DNA of 64,000 bases from Catonia carolina (Eukaryota > Arthropoda > Insecta > Hemiptera > Achilidae), in contig JAQMRL010000006.1 of NCBI GenBank assembly GCA_035578175.1, positions 59,499,001 to 59,563,000 on the forward strand, in the 5' to 3' direction. This document shows, piece after piece, positions 34,780 through 46,934 of the stretch. The position numbers were made by a program, and so were the translations under genes. The notes under the pieces were generated by a model that searched no databases, was not told the origin of the DNA, and worked only from the letters and a program-made list of their open reading frames with translations. Positions within the stretch are counted from its first letter, which is position 1. Each line of letters begins with the position of its first letter.

Positions 34780-35130
34780 GAATTAATGAATGCGTAAATC
34801 ATCGTCTAGTGTTCTTTTGGAAACGTGACTCGGGAAATCAATAATGAGTTCCAAGAATTTACTTTGGATTTGTGAAATTACTAATGGCTTTCCTGCACCA
34901 TTAATTTGACTACCATACATCCAAATCGGTTGGAGCATCACGTCAAGAGTTTTAATATCATGGGCAGTTTTGATTGGTTGGCTAAAAAATATGCATGTAC
35001 GTAAACATTTTTAAATTGATGTCAATGTGTAATTTTTCTAAACTATTTACGCTGAAAAGAAATTTTGGCATTTTTAAGGAGCTTTTTGAATTGTTTTTTA
35101 AATTTTCTGCAATCAAATTAAAACGATTTT
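34780..35130 (-). mobile_element. Diverged Jockey-clade ORF2 remnant
   Basis: The minus strand reads LQPIWMYGSQINGAGKPLVI, SQIQSKFLELIIDFPSHVSK and RTLDDDLRIH, then a stop. This aligns with LKPIWTYGIQLWG, LQ-FQSKFLR-I and N--IH-DL of the better copies at 55.6-56.6 kb. Upstream a LHIDINLKMFTYMHIF stretch corresponds to the preceding thumb region. The copy is highly diverged. Confidence 0.65.
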
Positions 35131-35239
35131 CAAATTGAAACTAACTTTTTTTTAATAAAACAGTGTTGTTTGGTTAAGTAAAAAGTTATGAACAATATTT
35201 AATATAATCAGAACTGTAACTATTCCAAAAAGATCTTCT

Positions 35240-35600
35240 TCTCCTTTTCCTTTTGGTGCCGATCTGCTGCTACCGAATGTTGGTAACCATTGTCGCCACC
35301 GGCTTTCAGTAGCGCAGTCGTAGAGCTCATAGGACCGGCCGGGCATCCGGCGGCGTAGTTCATAAAAATGAAAACATCGAACGGGGAGGTCGTCTTTACC
35401 GCTGCCTAAAAGATTAGGAGCAGCCGCCGACGCAGCGAACACCTTTCACCGCTGCCTCCGAAGAGGAGCAGTCACCGGTGAAGTGAAGCGGGGTCGTCTG
35501 TACCGCTGCCTAATCTAATAGGAGCGAGTTGCCGACGCAGCGAGCACCTTTTACCGCTGCCTCCGAAGGAGAGCAGTCGCCGGTCAAGCGAGGGGTAGGG
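35240..35600. repeat. GC-rich block with a tandem duplication
   Basis: Two tandem units of about 105 bp (about 35387-35491 and 35492-35597) share 'ggtcgtct-taccgctgcctaa', 'gccgacgcagcga-cacctt', and 'ccgctgcctccgaag'. The left flank has 'tagcgcagtcgtagagc', which fits a polymerase III A box, but there is no matching B box. The block is much richer in GC than its surroundings. It may be a 5' UTR with promoter repeats from a retroelement (inference). The overlapping 96-codon minus frame (35152-35442) is not recognised. Confidence 0.5.
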
Positions 35601-35867
35601 AATGGAGGTGCAGATGACGGAAAGAACTAACTCAATGTTGAGATGTCAAATCCCCGTATCGATCCTCGCTCACAGAGAACTCGATACTGTCATCTTCTCG
35701 ACTATCGCATCGCCAGTGCGTAGATACTATATGTTGCCACTTGGTACATGCGCTGTGAGAGGTATGACCGCTGCGCTGTCTATCGACAGCAGCAACCCCA
35801 TCACAGCGCCAACAGTGGGCAAAATATGAACTACGTACCGGCGTACAAGTAGTACAGTATCACCATT

Positions 35868-35997
35868 CTGGCAATTATACTCATAATTCTATTCGCCGCT
35901 GCTTTGAAAGTCCTGCAGTAGAAGTTGCAAACCAGCCCTCAAGTTCTTTAGCCAGGATATTGATTGTCTTCCGTCGCCTCTCTTACCAAGGAAATAT
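35868..35997 (-). mobile_element. LINE C-terminal remnant (family of 53.6 kb)
   Basis: The minus strand reads GKRGDGRQSISWLKNLRA, with LFKAAANRIMSIIARM in a shifted frame. It parallels GKRRPGRRKASWLKNLRD and LFRAAVSKVRIAMMVANLR of the copy at 53570-54601. Confidence 0.65.
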
Positions 35998-36054
35998 ACA
36001 TCTTTTTTTTACGCACTCTGATATATCTTTCCTTGTAAATTCACTCCATAGAGA

Positions 36055-36995
36055 TAAAATCTCGTGTGAAACACTAACACAATTTTCTCTTGCCAATGAA
36101 AATAATTAACAATATAACCTAACATTAGTAATAAAACATTAGAAATAAACAAAAAACTAAACTCAAAAAACCATAACCTTATTTTAATCATGAGTAAAAG
36201 ACGCAAAATGAAAATCAACCTCAGTTTGGCTTAAAAATACGGAAAATCACTCTTTCACGCTAAACGAGGCTCTGTAGAGATAAATTTTTAAGACAAAAGT
36301 TGTAGATCTGTTAATTTCCTATAAATTTAATTATATGCACTTTTGTCTTCAGGTTAAGGCTAAAATCGTTAAAAAATCGATTTTTTACACCTTTTCGTGA
36401 GAAAAAAACAGTAAATCGCTAATTACCGCTAAACTAAGCGTTATACAAAAAAGTATTTAAAATAAAAAATGTAGGATTTCAAATTCTTTACAACTTTTAT
36501 TAAATTCATATTTGTGCTTAACTGCATATTAAAGCCGCAATCTTAAAAAAACATTTTTTATGAGAAAATAGCCTTCCCAAGAATATCAGCAGACATGGCG
36601 CCTACCCTATCTTGTAGAGCATCAAAATTTAGTAAATGAGGCGATTTTTAAGAAAAATCGTAGAATCCGTTTTGAGAAAATCGCAAAAAGGTAAAAATTA
36701 CACGAATAAACTACTACTTCCGGTTGACCGATTTTGATGAAAATGTTCGTGGTGGGTCCTCTGGTAGTATCTAATTTGAGTTTTAAGTTTCAAGTTTGTA
36801 CGATGTTCCGTTCTTGAGATATTCTGTTCACACACACACACACACACGCGCACACACACACACACACACACACACAGACCAATCGCTAAGAACATATTTT
36901 TTGGATTTAGGGGGTCTAAAAACGTGTAGATCCGGTGAAAAGTGATTTCGAAAAATTGACATGAAAACAATACTTTCCTTTCTATACATTCATAT
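36055..36995 (-). repeat. R2, long copy
   Basis: The reverse complement of 13400-14350 in order: 'ttctcttgccaatg' near 36090, both 'ctacaactt' units, 'tctcaaaac', 'caaccggaagtagtagtttattcg' (36706-36730), a (CA)n tract at about 36831-36876, and 'ctttctata-attcatat-ggc' near 36980. R2 therefore always carries an internal TG/CA microsatellite. Confidence 0.8.
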
Positions 36996-37257
36996 TGGCC
37001 AGAGAAAGTAAAAAGTCGATTAGAAAAGTCAGAGCAGCATTTAAATCAATGAAATCGCTGTTTTATTTAGGAACTTAAGCCTGGAACCAAATAAATCAAT
37101 CAGTTTTATGTTTCCTTCAAGTTAAAGTATGGTACTGAATCGAGAACTCTGTCTGATGCCATTGAAAAGAAGATTTAGGCTTTTGATTCTATCGACGTAT
37201 TTTAAGATTCTCTTGGATTTACCACATGAGTAACGTGACTATTGGTTCAGCTATATA

Positions 37258-37647
37258 CAGGGGCGGTTCCAGGGCTGATTTTCGGGGGGGGCTATCTTGT
37301 TTTTATGTAGCGCTTACTACATAATTTGTAATTGAGTCATTGAAAAGTCCTCTTTTATGCTGTTGTGCTGTAACCACAATTTTAATTCATAGAGAAATTT
37401 TCAAGGTACTGACTGATGAGAGTGGCTTTTGACTACTGACACTGATTGTTATCTTAATACTATTTAAAAATAGATACTCTTTCTGTTTGACTCATTTTTA
37501 TACTAAAATAATTATTGTTAATTGATAGGTACGAGTATTAGGATTCAGTTTTGTTAGAAATAATAGCTTATAGAAAATATTAAAATAAGTTTTCCTAGTA
37601 TTTCGGGGGGGCATGGCCCCCATGGCCCTTCCCTGAAACCGCCCTTG
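37258..37647. mobile_element. hAT-like MITE, 390 bp, with 8 bp target duplication
   Basis: The left end CAGGGGCGGTTCCAGGG pairs with the complement of the right end, CAAGGGCGGTTTCAGGG, followed on both sides by a G-rich run. The 8 bp GCTATATA flanks it exactly (37250-37257 and 37648-37655). An 8 bp duplication and CAG-starting GC-rich ends are the hAT superfamily pattern. The interior is AT-rich and non-coding. The intact duplication indicates a fairly recent insertion. Confidence 0.9.
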
Positions 37648-37655
37648 GCTATATA

Positions 37656-40132
37656 GGGAGTCTGCCTTAACTGCTGTTGGCGGTTAAACGATACAAAAAG
37701 GAGTACTTTGGACGTACCATGAGATAGGGGTGTACCGTTGTAAAGTATAATTGTACAAACAATGGAAGTTACGGTAATTCCTAATTACTGTAACTTACAT
37801 TACTTAGGTAAAACCCATTAAATGATATAAGGAAAAAACCCCACTGTCAGAATTAGTTAAATAGTAGTTAGACAATAAGTTATAAATATAGCCAACTGTC
37901 AATCATCTGATACGGGGTAATATTCTTTAGACGGGTGTATTTCCCCCTCTGTGTTACAAAGGGGGTTCTAAATTGTTACCAACTTACAGCCAATCATTGG
38001 GATGGTTCTCCTTCCTTTTGACCCTTCAGGTTGGTTAAACGGGGTTGGTAGGAGAGAAAGGCCTGTCGACCAGAGGTTTCCTGATTTCGGATATAGGAGA
38101 CCGAAATCAGTTCCATTGGGACGTCAGAGTGGAACAGTTAGTTAAGAAGGAGCAGTATTTGAATAAGTGACCTAGTAGAACGAGGAGTGACCAGGAGAAC
38201 GAGGAGAAGAAGAAGAAGAAAGGGGAAAAATATTTAATTGGAAGTAAATTCATTCGTATATTTATTAATTGTTTTAAATTTTGTTTTAGTATTAAAGTCG
38301 CGGCAGAAAAAAGGGTTGGCTATACTTTAACCCTTTATAGGGCAGTACTACTGGGAAAAAATACATGTAAAATGTTAAATTTTGTTTTATAGGGACTTAA
38401 ATAATGTATTTCTAGTGTCACAACAATAAGATATTTCTTTTTTTATGTTAAGCCCTATTAAGTATACTTACCAAGGATCGTTTATTGAAATGGGAATCGT
38501 ATAATGTTTAGTGGTAAGAATGCTTATTAAAACAACTTGTAGTCCTATACAACAGAAAAATGTGTAGAATAACTTATCAAAACTTCATAATAGCATGAAT
38601 GCTTGCTATCCCGTAAACAACTCAAATTTTCTAAGCACAGTACAAAAGTAACTACAAAACAACACGGTTGGGTACGCTGGTATGAATCGTTACCACATTC
38701 GTGTAACTCTCAAAGCAAATGGTCACTGCACTCTAATTTCAAAATGTGGTTAGCCTACTTAATAAGAGAACATCTATAAAAACCATAAAAACCAATAGGG
38801 TTCAACTGCATAGCTTATTCTTTAAAAAAAAAATCAACCTTATGCCAGTGGTAAGTATACTTACCACAGACCTATAATGGGTTAAAATAGGTTAGGGTAA
38901 TTTAAGAATAAGTTTTTTATTAAGTAATACATTAAATATTGTAGTTGAATGCAAAGAAACATAGCTTTATTTAATCAATTTTTTCATGTTTTACTGATAG
39001 AGTTGGCGTCCAATATTTTGTTTATTAACATTCGTATTTTTAAATTCATAAAAATGTATTTTCCCACCGGTATAGTTGAAGGTGGTGCAGAGGTATAACT
39101 ACCTTCTTGGTTGATAGAAGAAGGATATTTTAGCTCACTGGTGAAACTGGCCCTTGTACTTTACATACTAGCCGCTAATGTCAGCTGTGGCTTCTTCTCA
39201 GTAAAACAATAGTCCATACATAATGCTATGACTTATGTCATCACTTTGCAAAACATCCAGAGTATATACTTTTTACTTTTTGTTTGTTATTTTAATAGCA
39301 GTTGTAAAATTTTACGTGCTATAACTCTGACTTAAATACAGTTAAACGTTTAATTCATTCGTTGACTGAATCTGCGTTTTTGCACGTTTGGACACTAATC
39401 TTTTCATGTTTTCTCTGTCATAGCTGGTTTTACTGTTAGGTTTCTTTTACATACCACATTCTTGGATTAAAAATAAATTCTTGTAGATTTTGTAAATATA
39501 TAAAATTTGTAATAAAATCTGTAAGTTTATTTTTACTTAAGTATTTAATTTTTTTTTTAATGTCTTACGACTTGTTTTAAGTATCATTTGTAAACTACGT
39601 TGTTGTATGAACGTTGTATGTGGCTGTGTTTTTCTGTTATATGAGTTCTTTCTAACAAATCGTTATTCACGTTATTACAAGAACTTTTATTTTTAACACC
39701 AACTTTTTTTTTCTTTGGGTGGTCTGACTATACCAATATAACATCATAGCATCATTTAAATAATATAACATCATAGCATCTATTGCATCATTTTCAATGT
39801 CTACGTTTTTTTCCTGATTAGATTTTACCACGCATCCCCTATTAGATTTTCAAATAAAATGATAAAGGTATTTTTATTTGTTTTACAAAAATGAGAAATA
39901 TTATGAAAAGTAACGTTTTAGTTAATAGATACAAAAATTAAATGCAAGCTATGAAAATGGTAATAGATACAAATGAGCGATGAAAAACACTAGACGTAAT
40001 TTGTACATTAATCAAATTGTTTTTTTAGAACCAAATCAACAAAATTCAATCTTTAGATCCGAAACAGAAACAATAATAATAAAATGAACATTGAATATAC
40101 AACATACATATTATTAGCTTATACATTAATAA
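37656..40132. other. Long unassigned stretch
   Basis: No recognised gene or shared repeat across about 2.5 kb. 37850-38240 is less AT-rich and contains two short hairpins (CCCCC...GGGGG near 37945 and a 10 bp stem at 38081-38110) and a GAA run at 38205-38221. Confidence 0.3.
38081..38110. other. Perfect 10 bp stem-loop
   Basis: CTGATTTCGG and CCGAAATCAG pair perfectly across a 10-base loop. It sits in a GC-richer island of unknown origin. Confidence 0.5.
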
Positions 40133-40549
40133 TACGAAAAAGAAGCTGCTGTAAGAAAAGGTCTACGACAAGGATGTTCATTGTCACCACTACTTTTTAA
40201 CTTGTATATAGGAGAGGCTGTGACTGAAGTGAAGGATAAATTTGACGCAGGAATAAAAATTCAAGGAGAAACAATATAAATACTGAGATTCGCCGATGAT
40301 ATAGTAGTATTAGTCGAGACAAAGAAAGAACTAGAGGATATCTTAAATGGAATGGATGAGATCATCAGAAAGGATTACTTCATGAAAATTAATAAGAACA
40401 AAACGAAAGTGTTGTGCAGCAGCAAGAGTGGTTTAAAAGAGATGGGAAGTTTAAAAGTAGGCCACGAAAACATACAGGAAGTTGGGGAATCCTGCTATCT
40501 AGAGAGTAAAATAACAAAGGAAGGTAGAAGCACAAGTGATATCAAATAA
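40133..40549 (+). mobile_element. LINE reverse transcriptase palm remnant
   Basis: The plus strand reads KEAAVRKGLRQGCSLSPLLF, NLYIGEAVTEVKDKFDAG, a stop, ILRFADDIVVLVETKKEL, MKINKNKTKVLCSS, and ESKITKEGRSTSDIK, where a TAA ends it. RQGC-LSP-LFN is the palm entry motif and FADD carries two catalytic aspartates. It joins the 'SKIT-DGRS' family of 11955-12620. One in-frame stop lies just before FADD. Confidence 0.85.
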
Positions 40550-40580
40550 CAATAGTGGGTTTTAACTTATTAAAATTTTC

Positions 40581-40655
40581 AGACCCTAGCCAGGAATCGA
40601 ATCCGGGACCTCTTTGTTCTATGCTAGCACGCTACCACTACGCTAAAAAGCCTTC
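40581..40655 (-). repeat. tRNA-like SINE head, second family
   Basis: On the minus strand, TAGCGTAGTGGTAGCG (A box) is followed by GGATTCGATTCCTGG (B box) about 35 bases later. The boxes match the polymerase III consensus, but no cloverleaf acceptor stem was found. It is probably a SINE head or tRNA pseudogene. Confidence 0.5.
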
Positions 40656-40711
40656 TATTTTACCAGTTTTGTTGCATATAAATTTTAAATTTCATCTATT
40701 TACGGGTTTTT

Positions 40712-41028
40712 TATCCCTAATTTGTGTACGTTGCAATCTGTTCAATTCAGCACAATAAGCAACCCCATGACGCAATGAGATGAGGATGATGTGTCTGACG
40801 TATAAATGAGATGTAGTCTTGTACAGACCCAGGCTGACCATTCCTGAGAAAGTATGGTTAATTAAACCCCAACCATCAAAGTACACCGGTAACCACTGTC
40901 TAGTATTCAGATCCGTATAAAAGTAAACTACCTTTACTAGGATTTGAACCAGGGACCTTCAACTCCAAAAATCAGTTGTTAAACAACTGACTCGTGGCGA
41001 CGACTTTACCTCTAGACCAACCCGGTGG
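40712..41028 (-). mobile_element. SINE S1, near full-length copy
   Basis: On the minus strand it starts CACCGGGTTGGTCTAGAGG (A box), with 'cgccacgagtcagttgttta', a B box 'ggttcaaatcc' near 40950, then 'ggttaccggtgtactttgat' and the end 'gaacagattgcaacgtac'. This is the least diverged head among the five copies. Confidence 0.85.
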
Positions 41029-43270
41029 GTTTATTTACGGTTATAAACGCCGGAATGGTGGAAAATTTTATTAATAAAATATAATTTTTATTAAAAAATA
41101 AATGCGGACTTTAAAAATGTTACGCACTCTGATATGTGCTAACGTTCAATGATTTAAATTTATATACTCGTATTATTATAATACTTAATAATCTTACCAG
41201 AAGATCTTAAATAAATCCATATTACTTTTTATGTAACAAAATTTTAAAAGATCATAAAATAATAAAAAGTAGCAAAATAAAAATATTTAAAAAGAATTCA
41301 AATTTAACTGCCGTATTATGACCACATACTGTTAATTATTAATTCAATAAATATTAATTCTAAACTCCTTGATATTCATCTAAAACAAATTTGATGACCT
41401 TTAAATTGATGAATTTGTGACGAAAAGTAAAATAACAAACGCAATAAAAATTGTTTATGTTACCAATTAAGTACGAATTGTATATAAGTCTGACCGAGTT
41501 GTAAATAAAGTAACTGACCATATTAAAGTTCAAAAATAAAAGCCATTCAGGTGTTACGCAAGATAATAAAATTAGATAATTTTACAACAGGAATTTTTTT
41601 ATTATGTCTGATATTGTGGTTTATGGTAACCGGATATTTAAAGAAATCTAAGGTAGTAAAAAACGTTTATATATTAAATATATCATAGAATTTACAATTG
41701 TATAGTAAAGAAAAAGATTAGGTTTTCGAGATAGTAAGTTTGAATGAATGAAAACGTAATAAAGTGAAACATATTACCTTACTAGTTAATGCCCAGTTCT
41801 CGTCAAAAATTTTTATGCCATGACCGTAGTTTATTACGCCATTATCAAATTTTCGAATGGAAAATCTTCTTTTTTTTAAATATGATTGTTATTCATTTTA
41901 TGTTGTCGAATTCATAAAAAAGAATCAGGGGAAACCGACCGTCCCTATCTACACAATGTTATTTTTCTCAAATTTGTGTTCCTTTTTCAAAAAACCATTT
42001 GAGGTACATCTCTCAATTTTGCACCACCTATTTTAAAGTACATTTTATGAACATCGAAGTAAATTCTCTTGCCTAACTCAAAATTTATATATATATATAT
42101 ATTTTTAAATTTTGTATATATTTTTTTTAAAATTGACATTAAAAACTGTTTGTTATATCTGATAACTAGCACAATAACTTTTTTATAAAATGACATACTA
42201 CTATAATTTTAGTTTAAATTATGTATAATAATCCCATTAAGGCTGTTCCAAAGTTTTAGGCCTCTTACTTGCAGTAGTTTTTGAGAAAAAGGAACATATG
42301 TATCAAAAAATCAAACTTACGGGAAACAACCTTTGAAGTTTAGGTTGACTGCTATAAAATTATGTCACCAGCAGTCAACCAAACAATACGTACCACATCT
42401 GCTCTGTTGTAAACACTAAACAACTGATAAGAATAATGCCAACATCATATCGAAATGCTACCAAAGAAATAAATAAAAATATTTAAAAAAACGTAAAAAG
42501 TGCTACATTTAAAAAAATCAGATAGAAAATAAAAATCCGTTAATCAGCCAAGCACGTGATTAACTTAAAAAATTTAATAAAAATATTTTTATTGTCATTG
42601 AAACGTGATTTAGCTACCATTGGAAAGAGGGAATTTCAAACTTTCTTTTTGGTTTAAAATCTAAAAATCTGTCATTTTCAGATTTTTCGCGGTAAGTCTC
42701 CCCTTTTAAAGAATTTTAGGGTTGTTTGAATGAAATTACTAATGGTTTGAATCCCGGCTTAGATTTTGAAATAATTTCCATTTTATTACACTCAGTTGCC
42801 TTAAGCACTAACGAATGAAGATATCCGAGGAAACTAGATGTTTTAGAAACCGAGGAATGCTTGAGTTCAAAAGGAGAGCTCCAAGTTCCCTCAAAGTTCT
42901 GCAATGCAGACCTGAGGGAAGTAGAGGTGTGGGTAGAACTTGGAAGAAATGTCAAAGTTAGTTTTGTGATCGGAATCGGCATGTTTACCTATTTATAGTT
43001 GAAGACGAAGAACAGTACATCGTTAATATATTTCGAACCCAAAACAGTTGTTAACGATAACGTTACTGATGTTAGTCTAAGGAACAGAAAGTTGGACTCT
43101 GGCAAAGAAAATTATTTTGTATTGCTGCCGTACAGAAGGGGTTTTGAAGAAGAGTTTCTCGGGTCTTCAGGTCTTACCATGTAAGCAATGAAGTAGTGTG
43201 ACAAAAGATAGTAAAGCCAAACAGTGTTTTTCCCTCGTAAATGTTCAATTTTAGACGACGTGAGGTGACT
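41029..43270. other. Unassigned AT-rich DNA
   Basis: An (AT)n tract lies at 42089-42102. Short frames at 42716-42982 and 42999-43184 have no recognised motif. Confidence 0.3.
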
Positions 43271-44022
43271 TTAGACGTTTCTAGAAGCTATTTTTGCAGC
43301 CCACATTTTCAGCATTTGTTCACTGTGGGCTTTTCTCCTTTCTTCTGTCCACCCTGAGTTCTGTTTTTCCTCTTCATGGAAGGCCAAAAAGTCCGTAATT
43401 AGTTGTCTGAATTTGGTTCGGTTTATTCCGGTTTTCTCAATATTTTTTTCAACTTCTTTAAACCATTTATCCGACACCTTAGGTTTAATTTTTTAGTGTC
43501 TTAAAAATTTATTTTGTCAACTGGTTGTCATCCATTCTATACATGTGTCTGTAAAATTTTATTTGTCTTTTTCTAACAGTTTCCACTAATTGCTAATTTT
43601 CCTTGTACAGTTCTTCTAGACCTGATAACCTATATTGTCCGTTTAGTATCTACTACCCCATTATCTTGCGGAGGATCTTTCCCTCAAATTTCTCTGCTTC
43701 TCTTAGACCAGAGGCCTTTGCGGTTATTCTAAGGCACTCACTTGGTAACATACACATAGGTTTTATCACAGGTTTTATCATAGGTTTTTTTATCACAGGT
43801 TTTGTTAGGTCTAATCTTGGATTTTCTTGAGAGTGCTTTCTTCTTATACAAGTGGTGAGTTCGTCGAAGTGCACCGGCCATCTTTCCTCGTCTGTTGTTG
43901 TACGCTTCCTTTTCGCTGGTCTTTGGTTGTATTATCTTCCCGAGGTACTTGAAACTATAAACTTTTCCAATTTTTCCGCATTGTGCCTTCATGTAACACG
44001 GGGCTGTTTTGATGTTCGTTAT
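43271..44022 (-). mobile_element. LINE ORF2 thumb-to-C-terminus fragment
   Basis: The minus strand contains MKAQCGKIGKVYSFKYLGKI, GKMAGALRRTHHLYKKKALS, ECLRITAKASGLREAEKFEG, ILRKIMG and a C-terminus reading SDKWFKEVEKNIEKTGINR, FRQLITDFLAFHEEEKQN, WTEERRKAHSEQMLKMWAAK with a stop at 43271. The C-terminus is complete. A short expansion of 'acaggttttatcata' units around 43760-43805 has inserted repeated residues into the middle. Same family as 20305-21180. Confidence 0.85.
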
Positions 44023-44089
44023 GTAAAGACAAACAGTGCATTAGATGGAATTTAAAAAAAAACACTGTTGGGTTATGGACACCTGCGTC

Positions 44090-44215
44090 AAATTAATGAA
44101 GACAGATAGCTCCAAAGAATATAGACTTGAACTCAACGAGACAACAAGGAAAGAGGACGCCCAATAAAGCAATGGATGCTTGGAGTAATAGAGGTGATGA
44201 CCTACGTTAAAAATA
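44090..44215 (+). mobile_element. Short LINE C-terminal relic
   Basis: In one plus frame 'KRGRPIKQWMLGVIE' resembles the RGRP--RW block of LINE ORF2 C-termini. Too short for a family call. Confidence 0.4.
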
Positions 44216-45033
44216 TATTTTCTTCCCGATAGGTTAAATGCAGTTCATTAACGTTTTAATGTATTGTCCTACTTCATTTGCTTCTAAATTAGGATTAGGT
44301 AACCGGCTTCTCTGCTTAGAGTAGGCATTTCTTTGTAGAGGAACACGGTGGCTATAAGGGGAGAGGAGGAGACCGTAATAAGGTATTATTGATGTATTAC
44401 TCCAGTAAGTTAAGTTTAAATTGAAATTACATTCGTATTTTCACTAATCAAAATAAATCAATTGGTAAAGTAAATCACAGATGTTAAGGGAAGAAAATTA
44501 ATAAATTTATAGTACCTTACAAGTTTATAAGGTGTGATCGTATAGTCCTATAACACATAAAACACTGTAGACATGAGAACATATGTGTACACGTCATTGT
44601 TTCTATGCATACGTTTATGTACGTATGTGATAGGTTACAGCATATTTTACACCACACCTTACCATTGCATAAATCCCAACGGGCCAGACATGTACAAGAG
44701 TTCTCCAGTCCAGTATTATTTTGTCTTGGACTCTCTCGACACATCGTTCTTTCATCCTTGGTGTAGAGCTACAACGACATGAGTACTCGTATAACTTTTC
44801 TTGTAAAAAACAGAAAGGTGTTTGGGGCTTGATTCTCGTATGTTTATACTCTATTTAAACTCTATCTTCATAGTATGCTCAAAAAGTTGTACCCATTTTT
44901 TATTTCTCTGTTAATCAGATCCGTAGCCTGCTGGCCTTTATCGAGGTCTGACATAATGGTAATCTATTTGATAGCTAAATTTTATTTAGGTAAAATAATT
45001 TTAACGAAACCTTAGGGTTTGTTTGTTGTTGTT
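44216..45033. other. Unassigned DNA
   Basis: Overlapping frames on both strands at 44517-44782 share no known motif. Confidence 0.3.
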
Positions 45034-45478
45034 TAAGGTCATCTCCCGAAAGGCTGGTTTTAACTTCTAGAGGTTTTACTAAGTAAAACGAGGAGTGATG
45101 TGGTTTGTCATGCCTTCCTCACTGAGGGTAGAAGTATGCTTATTAGCATGCCGGGCTCTCTGAAAAGCATCTACTTTTCACCCTGCAAACGACACTATTA
45201 GGTAGGTGCTTTACTATCGCCTTCCTCACTGAGTTGAAAAGTATATTTTTCACCTTGCTGATGACGTCTTCTTTTCATTCACCACAGGGATCTGTATAAT
45301 AAAATGCATTACTTTCAGAGGAGATAACTCTGACTAATGTATTTTACGCCTCTTCTGTTCTTAAATAATTCAGTCATTTAATTGGCTGACCATATGATAA
45401 GAAACAGAAATATTTTTTGTAGCCCTGATACTAACAGATTGAGTGAAAATAATTTAATATTTCACCTGTCTGTTATGT
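45034..45478 (-). repeat. R1 copy with internal partial duplication
   Basis: The hairpin end is near 45050 ('catctcccgaaaggctgg'). The 'ccttcctcactgag...gaaaag' segment occurs twice (about 45112 and 45221), so this copy is about 45 bp longer than the others. Confidence 0.75.
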
Positions 45479-45489
45479 TGAGTTTTACA

Positions 45490-45690
45490 TGGATTAAAAT
45501 TTTAAATAAACAAATAAAAATTGGTAAAAATGAGAAATAATGGACAGTGTGATAAAGGAAGGCAGAATGATTAAAAGTATTCTCCACTTGGAGATGGAAG
45601 GAAAAAGACCAAGAGTGAAGTGGATGGGTTCAGAAAGGAAACTTGGAAGAGGGATAAAAAAGTTGATGATGATAAAGATCTCAAAAACGG
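45490..45690 (+). mobile_element. Short LINE C-terminal relic
   Basis: The plus frame 'RMIKSILHLEMEGKRPRVKW' matches the 'LEGKRPRGRP--RW' region of LINE ORF2. About 50 residues are traceable. Confidence 0.45.
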
Positions 45691-46261
45691 ATAAAGATTC
45701 CCATTTTTAGTTTTGTTCATCAAAAATATTATTTTATGACCCTGAATGTACAATTTTGATTTTTCATAATTTATGGATACAGCCTTGGTATCGTTGTGAC
45801 CTCTGATTTAAATCACAAATGTTTGACGTCAGCAAGTAATTTTGATATTGATTCTGTTGTATCTACAAAACGTTTGCTTTTATGAACTAGATTCATTGTA
45901 AACACAGAATTTTCTAAGTTTGACAACTTCTGTGCTACACCAGTCTGGTATATTATGTCATTAATTCGAATTTTTACCCAAGGATTAAAAATGCCACAAT
46001 TGTGTAAATGTTTAAAATTCCACTTTTTCTTGTACCAATTAATTAGTTAATTTGAATTTTCGGGTGTTTTATCTCTTTCGGTAGGTTATTTCATTTCATT
46101 TTGATATGATATCTGGTTTAGTAATACATAATATACTGTAGCACAAAAATTTGAATTGCAATACAGACAAGTTATTGAATTAACATCACGGAATTATTGT
46201 AGTGTCCCTAAATTATTAGTGTGTTTATTGTAAAAATTTTGGTGTGCAAGTTTTTTTTTAA
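45691..46261. other. Unassigned AT-rich DNA
   Basis: Nothing recognised. Confidence 0.35.
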
Positions 46262-46580
46262 TCACCAATATGTGAACGTGCAATCTGTTCAATTTAAGAA
46301 CAATAAGCTATTCCATGATCTAATGAAATCAGGATGTTGTGTATGATAAGGAAATGAGGTGTATTCTTGCATAGACTCTGATAGCTCATTCCTGAAAGAG
46401 TATGGTTAATTTGAACCCCATACTTCAAAATACACTGGTAACCATTGTATAGTATTAAAAACCGTATAAAAGTAACTACCTTTACTAGGATTTAAACCAA
46501 AAATCTTTGACTCCAAAAATCAGCTGTTAAACAGCTGGCTCGCGGCGAGGACTTTACCACTAGATCGACCCAGTGGTTTG
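46262..46580 (-). mobile_element. SINE S1 copy
   Basis: On the minus strand: 'actgggtcgatctagtggtaaagtc' (A box), 'cgccgcgagccagctgttta', 'ggtttaaatcc' (diverged B box), 'ggttaccagtgtattttga' and the end 'gaacagattgcacgttc'. Confidence 0.8.
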
Positions 46581-46934
46581 AACAAGGTTTAAATAGTAAA
46601 ATATTAATATAGAATAATCATAAAAGTGACGAGATAAGGAAATAGTCTGTAATTACATTTATCTAGAGTTTACTACCAGATTGAATTGAAACATGGACAT
46701 TGGAAACCAGCATAAGGCAAAATTAGAAGTGATGAAGAACCTTATGAGTGTAATACAAAAGATCAAGTAATCCTGATCGAGAAAAGCGGCATAATGAAAA
46801 TATATTACTGGGTATCTGATGCAAAAATAACTCAGTATAAACTTGAATAGAAGGTAATAGAAATGTGTCGGAAACATTACGAGGAATTATGTTTTTATTG
46901 TGAATATTTTTTATGGTAAATTTCTGGATAATAG

